A DNA stretch of 64,000 nt from Rhynchopus sp. YZ270_cl-10 (Eukaryota > Euglenozoa > Diplonemea > Diplonemida > Diplonemidae), in the NCBI GenBank assembly GCA_964035575.1, contig OZ037922.1, positions 124,001 to 188,000 on the forward strand. The letters run 5' to 3'. A program made the position numbers and the translations under genes. Each line of letters starts with the position of its first letter. The stretch's first letter is position 1. A model generated the notes under the pieces. That model worked only from the letters and a program-made list of their open reading frames with translations. It was not told the origin of the DNA and did not search any database. This document shows positions 50,943-60,138 of this stretch, one piece after another.

Positions 50943-51565
50943 ACCGTGGAGAGCAATCGGCTCGCGCAATCAAAAGAACGCAGAGAAAAAGGAAAAGACA
51001 AAAAGACAAAAGTTGGGTACCGTACGCCTGCGGCGCTACCGTTCTCAGTCAAGAACACCACAATTTCATCTGAAGCTGTGTTTTCAGACTTGAACATGAC
51101 CCTTGTTTACGAGAATCGGCAGTCTCGAAAAGTGCACAGGAATAAAAAATGGTGAAAACTTAAATACCGAAAACTCGTCCATTTTTCCAAAATGACCCCA
51201 TCACTTTCTGCAATTGCACCGCATCGGACGATGCAATCAACAAAAACGCCCAAAAACGCCTCCCTTTTTTTCGTGATCTGGGAACATGCTTGCAAGGGTT
51301 TCCTTGCTAAAACCAGAGAATCTCATACTTCATAGTAAGGGTACTTTAGCGTATTTTTGCGCACACATGTGACCCCACCGTGGAGAGCAATCGGCTCGCA
51401 CAATCAAAAGAACGCAGAGAAAAGGGAAAGGGAAAAAGACAAAAGTTGGGTACCGTGCGCCTGCGGCGCTACCTACTGTTCTCAGTGGTGTCAAAAACAC
51501 CACAATTTCATCTGAATTTGGGTTTTCAGACCTGAAAATGACCCATGTTTAAGAGTATGGGTTCA
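50943..51565. repeat. Direct repeat of a 190-bp block
   Basis: CACCGTGGAGAGCAATCGGC ... TTGGGTACCGT ... GCCTGCGGCGCTACC ... CACCACAATTTCATCTGAA is present at 50943-51125 and 51375-51560, about 430 bp apart. No coding capacity. Confidence 0.8.
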
Positions 51566-51676
51566 TATTTTGTGAAAATTTAAGTCACTAAAAGTTTGTC
51601 CATTTTTCCGTATATCCCCCACCACAGCCTGGGATTGGCTCGGAAATGCCACAAAACACTGTTTTTCCGCCCCCTG

Positions 51677-52192
51677 GTCATAGGTTTCGAACGCGCGTTC
51701 GAAAATCGAAAACGCGCAAATCCAAAATCGGAAAACGCGCACATGAAAAAAAAAAAAAACGCGCAAAAAAAAAAAAAAAAAACGCGCGTTCGAAAAGCCG
51801 GACGCGCGTAAAAAAAAAAAGGGCGTTTTTTTTTTTTTTTTCAAACGCGCGTTCGAAAAAGTGGTTTTTTCGAACGCGCGTTTGAAAAACTGGACGCGCG
51901 TTCGAAAAAACCACTTTTTCGACGCGCGTTCGAAAAACCTCCCCACGTAAACATGAGGCTTCCACTTTTTCGAACGCGCGTTTTTTTTCGTTTTTCAAAC
52001 GCGCGTTTTTGTTCTCGTTTTTTCCGAACGCGCGTTTTTTTCCCGTTTTTCAAACGCGCGTTTTTTTTCGTTTTTTCTGAACGCGCGTTTTTTTTCTCGT
52101 TTTTTTCGAACGCGCGTTTTTTTTTTCGTTTTTCAAACGCGCACTCGAAAACGCCCAAAAAACGCGAACGCGCGTTCGAAACCTATGCCTGG
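51677..52192. mobile_element. Element built from AACGCGCGTT palindromes
   Basis: About 20 copies of AACGCGC/GCGCGTT-type palindromes separated by A- or T-runs. The outer ends CATAGGTTTCGAACGCGCGT and the complement ending at GAAACCTATG form terminal inverted repeats. The strand bias switches at the centre: A-runs dominate the left part, T-runs the right part, so the whole can fold back on itself. The middle holds CCCCACGTAAACATGAGG. No protein is encoded; all long frames here are Arg/Phe/Lys artefacts. Confidence 0.75.
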
Positions 52193-53097
52193 TAATGGAA
52201 AAAAAAATCCCCACGTAAAAAAAAAAATTTGCACCCCGATTTCAGATTTTTCAAAAATTTCCCCAAAATTAGCGACACCCCTGGTTTTTTGCTCACCACA
52301 GAAGACAGCTGAGCTTGCTCCAGGTGGCAACTACACTATTTCAACAATTTTTTGGGGGAAAAAATGAGTCGGGTACTATCGTCATAATCGGGTAATATCT
52401 GAAGACCCTTGTGTACGTTGTTGGGTGCATGACCGGTGCACCGTGTACCCCCAACCATAAAAAAAATGTGATCTCTCCCCCTCTTTTCCTACAGGTAACA
52501 TCTTATCAGGGGAGTTGGTGTCCTCCTCATCCCCCCTCCTCTTGGGTCCCATTCTGATATAGAAAACAAAAAAAAGACAATATAAAAGTACTTTTTTGGT
52601 GTGTTCCCGGGGGGGTGGAAAATACAAAAAAAACATTTCATTTTCAATTCACAATTCTTCACAAAAAATATGGTATTTTCTCTTTGTTGTGAAGAGTTGT
52701 GAAGCTGTGTGGATTGAAATGAAAATTTTTGTGTTTTCCGATACCTCGGAACACACCAATTTTGAAAGATCTCTCGCAAAAAGAAGAACACTTTTACTGC
52801 ACACTATTTCTTAGAATGGAAACCCTTCGGTTGAATGTGAATATTAAAGAAAGAGCGCCAGCCCCAAAGGACACACACCAAAGAGAAAATTTGGAAGCTG
52901 AAATGTGCCTCCCCTGCACACACATCATTACCATGCATCAAAAAAGGGGGGCGTGCTCCCTTAACCCGCTCAATAAAGCCCCTCATATCGCTTAAGAAAA
53001 AGAGGGTGTTTTGTATTGCTTCTTTCAAAAGCCAAGGGATTTAGTTTCAAGTATACTTTCAAATCAAAATCAAATCACCTTGATTTTTTTTGCCTGA

Positions 53098-53245
53098 AAA
53101 GTGTCACTTTGTCGTTCCCTCATTTCCATCATCTTTGATGCGTTGAACGCTTCCACACACACTAAAAATCACCTGTTGGGTGGTGGTGTTGCGGAGCACG
53201 GTTGGGTGAGTGAACGACGTGACACTTTCCGCTCACAAAGTAGTG
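53098..53245. repeat. Repeat with GTGTCACTTTGTC / GACGTGACACTTT ends, copy 2
   Basis: Longer relative of 4763-4850, expanded by an insertion with CACCTGTTGGGTGGTGG. The inverted GTGTCAC/GTGACAC ends are conserved. Confidence 0.6.
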
Positions 53246-53498
53246 TGCGAAAATTTGGGTGTTTAGGAGTGTTGATGGGGTTTTGGTGGGTGTTTTAGAT
53301 AGCACCAAAACTCTTCCAAAAACTCTACCAAAAAATTCAGGAACAAATCAGTTTGATCTAAAAGAGAAAGTAAAAAAGGTTCTTCGAACAAAAAACAGAA
53401 TATAAAAAATATAAAAAAAAGACAATCGTTATATTGACTACTCGAAGCTCACAAACGCCTTTTTTTTGTTTCGCACACAAAAAAAAAATTTTTTTTTT

Positions 53499-54044
53499 CT
53501 CAACTGAGGAAAAGTAGCTCTGAGCAAACCCCGTGGAAGAAGTGTGAGGATAAATTCACTTTTCCTCACACATAGCCACTTTTCCTCACGCAATTTGGAA
53601 AAGTAGCAATAATTTTTGGCTGGGGTTTGTGTAGAAAAAAGCCTATGTGTGAGGCTTTTTTTGGTGTGAGGAAAAGTAGAGGGGGGGTCGAAAAAAAAAA
53701 TTGGGTGGGAGAGTGGGTCATTTTGATATCTCTGCTTCACATTTTGTCACCGTGACCAACATGACCATTTCTTGGTCCATTTTTTCGGCCAAAAATTTGG
53801 TACCACAGGGCTATACCATATACTGGGATTATCAATCTTTTGAAAATACGGCCTGGTATTCGGGCCAAAATGTCCCATGGGGCCCATAGTAGCCTTACTG
53901 GGTGTCGAGCAGAGTTAATCTTAATAGTGAAATTCGATTTTCTGTGAAAAATATTCCCACCAAAAAATCGTCTTTTTTTTCTGCATATTCACCCCACACT
54001 TCTTCCACGGGGTTTTGCTTAGAGCTACTTTTCCTTCAGTTGAG
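53499..54044. mobile_element. 546-bp inverted-repeat element
   Basis: Left arm CTCAACTGAGGAAAAGTAGC ... AACCCCGTGGAAGAAGTGTG; right arm CACTTCTTCCACGGGGTTTT ... AGCTACTTTTCCTTCAGTTG. Inside lies a smaller palindrome (53568-53690) with CTTTTCCTCACACATAGCC. No coding region. Confidence 0.75.
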
Positions 54045-54057
54045 AAAACTATTATAT

Positions 54058-54240
54058 TCTGGTGAAATATTCACTTTCCCTCCACTCGTGCCCTTTCAGA
54101 AACTCGTGGCTGACTTTATCCCACTCGCTTCGCTCGTGAGATAAAGTCTATTACCCCACTCGCTTCGCTCGTGGGGTAAAATGCCACTCGTTTCTGAAAG
54201 GTACACTCGTGTGAGGAAAAGTGAATATTTCCTCAGACGA
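54058..54240. repeat. Foldback with CGCTTCGCTCG loops
   Basis: GAAATATTCACTTTCC ... CTTTCAGAAACTCGTGGC faces GCCACTCGTTTCTGAAAG ... AAAAGTGAATATTTCC. The middle has two ACTCGCTTCGCTCGTG hairpins. It abuts the 546-bp element. Confidence 0.75.
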
Positions 54241-54414
54241 ATAAATAGCTATTTTTCAGGGTCGCCCACCAGCAGTTCATTAGTAAAATACACCCATATT
54301 GAGCCACCCTGAATATGTTTTTTTAAAACGTGAAGAATGTCGAAAACTCTGACGGGCCATCATGTATCCGGAAGAGTATTGCAAAAAAGGGTGGTGTGTA
54401 GTCTCAGGTGCACC

Positions 54415-54703
54415 TTAGTAGGTAGTTGTCGAGGTAAGTCTTATTGATGAGTGTACGCAGCAGTTGTTGATGCATTTCGATGCCAGCCATCCAGATGAAA
54501 GCACAACGTACGCTACAGCCAACAACAGAAGCGCAACACAGTTAAACCTAATAGCGCAAAACATAAGAGCCTGCCCCGCATCATAGTGTGAACGGGGCGG
54601 TACACAACCGCTTCTCCGCTTCTCCTGGTGGCCCACCTTCCGCTGAAGAGTTGTGAGCTTCCAGGTATGGCAGTTCGCTGCACCACAACGCTTGGTTTAA
54701 AAA
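54415..54703 (-). pseudogene. Possible small membrane-protein fragment
   Basis: The frame reads TKRCGAANCHTWKLTTLQRK, then a hydrophobic stretch (NCVALLLLAVAYVVLSSGWL) and ends LTSTTTY at TAG/TAA near 54415. No family, no convincing start; an isolated exon or remnant. Confidence 0.25.
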
Positions 54704-55310
54704 GAAGGAAAACTTTATTCCGATCGTTCTATCGCAAAAGAAAAACTATATAAGGGGGAGGATGTGGAGAACACTTCGAAAAGATGGATAATATTTAGTG
54801 CGCCTATTCGTGCAGGGATCTCATCTACCAAAAGGGTCCAAAAAAAAACAAAGAAAACATGCATTTTTTTTTGCCTCTCACAACGTACACACACACACAC
54901 AGCTAACACAATCTAACAAGAATTGCAAAAGTTGTCCGTGCACACACCCCTACGGGACACATGCACCGGAGCTCCGCTGTGGCTATCGAACCGCGGAGGG
55001 AGAACTTCACTGATACACAGCAGGGGCGTTAGGGGGGTGCTAGTACGCTGTACGTAGGCATACCTGTCACTACCTACACCCCCATACAGAACGGGAAGGG
55101 GTCCGTATCAAAAGAAACCCCCGAAAGATGGATGTACCTCGTGTGCACACACATCATCTACAAAAAAAAGAGTGTTTGAAAATACCTTAATACACAAAAA
55201 AAAAGGGGGGGTGAAATGAGTCTGAACCAAAAGCCTGAACAACAGAACACCCCCGCTTTGAAGGGAAAAAAAAAGCCCTTTACTCCCCCCTACCCCCCCC
55301 CCCCCCCCTA

Positions 55311-56128
55311 GGCATACTGTGCAGGCGAGCCGTTTTTAGGCGAGTTTTTCGTTTTCCTGATTTTCAGGAAAAACTCGCCAAAAACTCGCCCTACTCGCCC
55401 ATTACTCGCCTATTACTCGCCAAAACTCGCCAAAAACTCGCCAAAACTCGCCTAAACTCGCCTAAACTCGCCTAAACTCGCCCACATTTGGGTGCAAATC
55501 CTGGTGCACATACGCACCTTGGGGGTGAAAATGTGCACCAGGATGTGAAAATGGAGGGCGGGGGTGACTGATGACAACATGCCACTCGAAAACACACAAA
55601 AAAAATTGAAAATGTGTCACTTGTACGTCTAACGGCAACCATGTCACGGCAGTGGCTGACAGGCATGTATGTAAACATTTGCTCCAGGGGAAGATCCAGG
55701 CGTGCACAAGACGTGCTACAATCCGGAGGATGACGAAGACATGAGCCGGGGCTACACTCGCTATACAACAATGTCCTCGCCATGCCGGTAAATGGCAACC
55801 CTGCAGGCCACCCCTTGGCGGTATTCCCCACGACTACATCGCACCCATCTGTGCAAGCTTCATGGATCCGCAGAAGCTACAGCTGGACTGGTGGTACTGG
55901 TTGTGGAAGCCTACAAAGCAAACTGTAGAGGTCTTGTTCAAGTGGAACGAAAAAAATTTTCTCTTCAAAACTCAAATTTCCCTCATATTTTCGTGTGTAC
56001 ATTTTTCCCAAGGTAAAATCCCTACCTAAAAAAAAAACTCGCCAAAACTCGCCCCCCAAAAATAGGCGAGTTTTAGGCGAGTTTTTGGCGAGTAGGCGAG
56101 TTTTTTTTACTCGCCCGCACAGTATGCC
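55311..56128. mobile_element. 818-bp TA-flanked element with captured exon-like sequence
   Basis: Terminal inverted repeats GGCATACTGTGC(A)GGCGAG / CTCGCCCGCACAGTATGCC are flanked by TA (55309-55310 and 56129-56130). Subterminal arrays of ACTCGCC units (about 15 left, 6 right) follow. The centre carries plus-strand protein-like sequence (55675-56027) unlike the element itself. This is the arrangement of Pack-type elements that transduce gene fragments. Its right TA is also the left TA of foldback 2, so one inserted exactly at the other's target duplication. Confidence 0.75.
55675..56027 (+). pseudogene. Gene fragment captured inside the 818-bp element
   Basis: The frame reads GEDPGVHKTCYNPEDDEDMS, RGYTRYTTMSSPCR then TAA. 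A second frame reads GGIPHDYIAPICASFMDPQK, LQLDWWYWLWKPTKQTVEVL, FKWNEKNF. A 19-nt GT-AG segment at 55788-55806 (GTAAATGGCAACCCTGCAG) would join them in phase; a 70-nt alternative ending at GTGCAAG also keeps phase. No ATG-defined start. The parent gene is not in this window. Confidence 0.45.
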
Positions 56129-56130
56129 TA

Positions 56131-57316
56131 GGTGGGGGCAAAACCTTCAGGACGGGTGAGGCATTTTGACTTTTTTGGACTTCCGCGCAAAGTACCCACA
56201 AACCACCCCTCATACCCACCCAGAAATGGGTCAGAAACACCCTGTGACCCGAAAATCCATGCTAAGGGCGACTCAGAATATGAAAAAATGCAAAAAAATA
56301 GTGAAAAAGTGGCCTTTTGACGGTTTTGGCCATGTTGGGTAAAATGGCCATTTTTGGACAAAAAAATCAAAAAAACAGCAAAATTTCGACGTCATGACAG
56401 CTGCTTGGGCACAAACCTACCCCAGGGAGGTCCTGTGAGTCCATTCCGACCTGTTTTGGACACTTTAGGTACTTTTTTTGGCCGTTTTTTGGTGTTTTTA
56501 GGTCAAAAAATACCCTGGACTTTACCCTGGACGTCCCTGGGCCGCGACTTGCGCCCTGCTTTTGGACCCACTCTGGGCCAAAAAATGGGTGAAAACCCCC
56601 GAAAAAGCACTCCGGGAACCCAGATAGTTCCAAATATCCACCAGAAACCCACCCAAACACCTCAAAAACATGCCAGAAAAATATTTTTAAAAACACACTT
56701 TTTCAAATAAGTTATTATGGAACCTGCCCAGATGAACTTTTTGAAAAAAGTGTGTTTTTGAAAATATTTTTCTGGCATGTTTTTGAGGTGTTTGGGTGGG
56801 TTTCTAGTGGATATTTGGAACTATCTGGGTTCCCGGAGTGCTTTTTCGGGGGTTTTCACCCATTTTTTGGCCCAGAGTGGGTCCAAAAGCAGGGCGCAAG
56901 TCGCGGCCCAGGGACGTCCAGGGTAAAGTCCAGGGTATTTTTTGACCTAAAAACACCAAAAAACGGCCAAAAAAAGTACCTAAAGTGTCCAAAACAGGTC
57001 GGAATGGACTCACAGGACCTCCCTGGGGTAGGTTTGTGCCCAAGCAGCTGTCATGACGTCGAAATTTTGCTGTTTTTTTGATTTTTTTGTCCAAAAATGG
57101 CCATTTTACCCAACATGGCCAAAACCGTCAAAAGGCCACTTTTTCACTATTTTTTTGCATTTTTTCATATTCTGAGTCGCCCTTAGCATGGATTTTCGGG
57201 TCACAGGGTGTTTCTGACCCATTTCTGGGTGGGTATGAGGGGTGGTTTGTACGTACTTTGCGCGGAAGTCCAAAAAAGTCAAAATGCCTCAAAAAAATAG
57301 GGGTTTTGCCCCCACC
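56131..57316. mobile_element. 1186-bp foldback element 2, TA-flanked, in a C-run
   Basis: Ends GGTGGGGGCAAAAC and GTTTTGCCCCCACC are next to TA (56129-56130, 57317-57318) and C-homopolymer runs. Arms of about 575 bp (56131-56708 and 56738-57316) are almost perfect complements, with a loop of roughly 30 bp (TTATTATGGAACCTGCCC). Identical frames therefore appear on both strands; they are artefacts. A near-perfect palindrome this long is expected to be young or continually homogenised. Confidence 0.85.
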
Positions 57317-57534
57317 TACCCCCCCCCCCCCCCAACCCCATCTTTTGTTTGCATTTTTTTTGGTCGATAATCGTCTGAATTGGGGAACCTCAATAAGGTC
57401 CTCAATGTTGGACGAAACCCCCCTTTTTTTTTGCAAACCCCCTCTATCACACCAAAGCATTAATAAACGAATTATTAACCATTTTTACCCCCCCCCCCAT
57501 CCCCTCCCATATCCACACACAACTCTACAACCCT

Positions 57535-58588
57535 CTACAACGTTGATAACGAATACGCCTCCTCCCCACGGAGTGGCAGCTGCGTGCGGGACTTCGACAG
57601 CCCTGTGACCGACCTCCTGCCGTTGTGGCTTGACATTGCCGTTCCCGAGAACGCCCCGGTTGCGGAGAGTGAATCGTAATCGTCTAATAAGGGGTGTGTG
57701 TTCTGCCGCACCCATGGCTGTGGGTGGGTGTGGTGGAGCGCTGCGGAGCCTGGTGAATCGGAGCCCAATGCCTCTACGGGAGACAACACGGCACGTCCGT
57801 AGAGCCCTGCGACCTGAGAGGCTAGTTCTCTTCTTCGGGTTCTGGTTTTGCAGGTTTCGTCGAGGAGTTGAGACATATCGTCTGAGTTGGTTGACCCCCG
57901 CCGCATCTCTGAGAGCGATCGTGAGGAGGACCCCAGAGGTGCTCCTTTGTGATAGCCAGGCCCCACCCTGCGTGCCTTCAAGGCAGCAGCGCTCTCGGTG
58001 GAGTGGAAGCTAAGGGGGGAGGAGACGTACGGCGCGGTGCTCAGATCGTCTTCGTCCAGACCCTGGTATACTGCAATGCCCCCAGCCGCTTGGGGTGGGA
58101 GGATGTGCGATAGCGGGGGGAGGACGTCCGGGGAGCGTTTCCGCTTCATTTTCTTCCAGGGTGGCTTGCTTGGGGTGCCCTTGTTGCGGCGGGTGGGCGG
58201 GGTCGCGGGGGGTGTGGTGTGGAGTTGAGGGGTGTGCATGGTGACCGGTGTGCTGTCCGCGCCGTCGTTGTCGCTGACGTCATAGTACTCGTCTTCGCTG
58301 GGGCAGTCGTCAAGGCTGTACTGTGCGTGGGTGATGGCGCGGGCCTGCTTTGCCTCTACAGAGCGCAGGCCAAAGCAGCATGCTAGGCCAACGATGAACA
58401 GGATTGCACCCTGCGGGGAAGGGTGGTGGTGGTGGATGGTGGTGGGATAGATGTTTTATGGGTCATGGAGTCAAGGGGGTGTAAAAAATTTAGCCTAAAA
58501 AAAAGAGTTTATGAGATGAAGTGTTAGTCACCTTTGATCGCAATCGGTCAGGGTTGTCCGGGATAATGATTGGAAATTGATGCATACC
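57535..58588 (-). CDS. Single-pass membrane protein, 3' part
   Basis: Exon 57535-58410 (291 codons plus stop) joins through a 177-nt intron (58411-58587; GTATGC ... CCCCGCAG) to an upstream exon ending VEFLIAAFVT at 58588. The splice builds one transmembrane helix from both exons (FLIAAFVT + GAILFIVGLACCFGL), strong support for the model. The following tail of about 275 residues is low-complexity and probably cytosolic: an acidic patch (PSEDEYYDVSDNDG), Pro/Thr-rich and basic (KKMKRKRSP) segments, and many Ser/Arg sites. The upstream exon has no ATG before an in-frame TAG (after which CCAACG could follow an acceptor), so the 5' end is unresolved and an extracellular N-terminal part may lie in unrecognised exons. 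No family recognised. Confidence 0.6.
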
Positions 58589-58834
58589 GTCACAAAAGCT
58601 GCGATGAGGAACTCCACCGTACCGTGGGGGGTGGGGTGGGGGGGCGTTGGCTACCGACCCTGTGTCATGGAGGGAACGCTTGCGTCGATGTGCGTTATTT
58701 GTTTGGGAAGCAAGGAAAGGTAGTAAGGTAGTAAAGTAGAAGGACACGTGGTGTGTTTTGTGTTACTGTGTTGTTTTTTGGTGCGGGGGTTTCTTTCGAG
58801 GTGTGAAGTCGTTCAAAAAAATATAAAGTGGATC

Positions 58835-59086
58835 AGGGGAAACGTTCATCTCTTTGAGAGAGTGCATCTTGTACAGTTCCATTGCACAGTTGCGGAGCGG
58901 CCCTGCTGAGGGTATTGCTGCTGAGGGTGCAGTCTGCTGTCGGGCTCAGGAGTCGTGCAGGAAAAGCGTGGACCCGGGAATCCTCCGCACACACCTGAGG
59001 CTATGCGGAGGCACATAGATAGGTTGCGGACACAGCTGAGCAGGCTGAACGAAAAAAGCGGAGTTGTGTGGAAGACTGACGACTGA
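58835..59086 (+). CDS. Plus-strand C-terminal exons, unidentified
   Basis: The frame reads GETFISLRECILYSSIA, is joined by a 44-nt GT-AG intron (58889-58932) to HLLSGSGVVQEKRGPGNPPH, and ends RRHIDRLRTQLSRLNEKSGV, VWKTDD and TGA at 59084. The tail is a short amphipathic coiled coil. No ATG upstream before a TAA, so either a preceding exon is missing or this is a gene relic. It is convergent neither with the membrane protein nor with ULK4. Confidence 0.4.
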
Positions 59087-59339
59087 GTGCAAGCGGTTGC
59101 GTGCATACTAGTTAGCTTTCGATAAGCGCACGTTGTTCTTGCCACAGATCTTGCGGGATACAGACACGCCGAAGACGGAGGAGTTCTTGGGCACCCAACG
59201 GAAAGGAGCCAGACGAGACAGCCTTGGTGGGTATTTCCTCCTGTTAGGATGTTAGGGAAGTGTGCCACGACGGGGTGCTGACACCTCCAACAACCTCAGA
59301 GGACTCACAGCCTCCTTGAGCACAGTCCAGTCCGCCTCA

Positions 59340-59410
59340 AAGAACAAAAATTTGACTTGAAATATACAAAAATCCCTCTCATGACAGTGTACCTTTGGCA
59401 AAGTGGGGGT
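59340..59410 (+). repeat. Interspersed repeat R3
   Basis: TTGACTTGAAATATACAAAA, TCCCTCTCATGACAGTGTAC, CTTTGGC. Same family as 9076-9168, 34360-34450 and weaker copies elsewhere. From 59411 to 60138 I see only low-complexity sequence and a perfect 24-bp-armed palindrome (59785-59855, CATAATACATAATACACATC). Confidence 0.6.
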
Positions 59411-60138
59411 ATCTTTTTTTTTTGCATTTTTATTTTTGTGTGGATTGGGATGGGGAAAATCACTTAAAATATGAAAACGACATTAGTACAAAGTAGAGCA
59501 CTGTTCTGCACTGGTGGGGGGGTCAGTACACGAAGAGGGGGGGGTAACTAGAGAGAAGAGGATGACACACCGTATCAGTTAGGGTATAAAAAAAAACAAG
59601 AAAGTTTATATAAAAAACCCACCCAGGAAGTTTCCCCCCTTTTCCCCCCTCCACAGAGGAGAGTGCTAGGCCGCTGGAAGGGATTGTGTCCCCTTCATCC
59701 CCTCCGTATTTTTTTAAAAATTAGATTTTGTTGTTTTTTGACAAATCGCTGTGCTACTTAGCGGTGGCTGTATTGTGATATTTGCCCATCATAATACATA
59801 ATACACATCACAACACAGCTGTATTGTGATGTGTATTATGTATTATGATGGGCAAGTACAGCCACTAGCTGCCACCCCACCACCCACCCCGCCCGACAAG
59901 ACACATAAAGTGCTGTATGGGTGTGATATGTGTTGTGCTGGATTTACGTTAAGCCATGCAGCAATCCCCCCCATTCACTCCTCCCCACTCAACCCGAAAC
60001 CGAACCCTTTTTAGTTGCACCCAAAAACGAAAAAGAAAACGTATAGTGGAGTCGGGTGTCTACACTAATACGAAAAAGAGGGAAAAGTTAGAACCTTTGA
60101 GGGTGATGCTTAGTAAACAAAAAAACGCGAGAAACGCA

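Noticed and set aside
51563-52195. Long Arg/Phe/Lys-rich frames on both strands
   Set aside because: Produced by AACGCGCGTT palindromes and homopolymer runs.
56354-57081. Identical 110-118-codon frames on both strands (MFLKIFFWHVFEVFGWVS)
   Set aside because: They arise because the two arms of foldback 2 are complementary; composition is low-complexity and no domain is visible.
58846-59268. 140-codon minus-strand frame (MAHFPNILTGG)
   Set aside because: Cys/Ser/Pro-rich with no domain; the opposite strand gives a more protein-like C-terminus with a plausible 44-nt intron.
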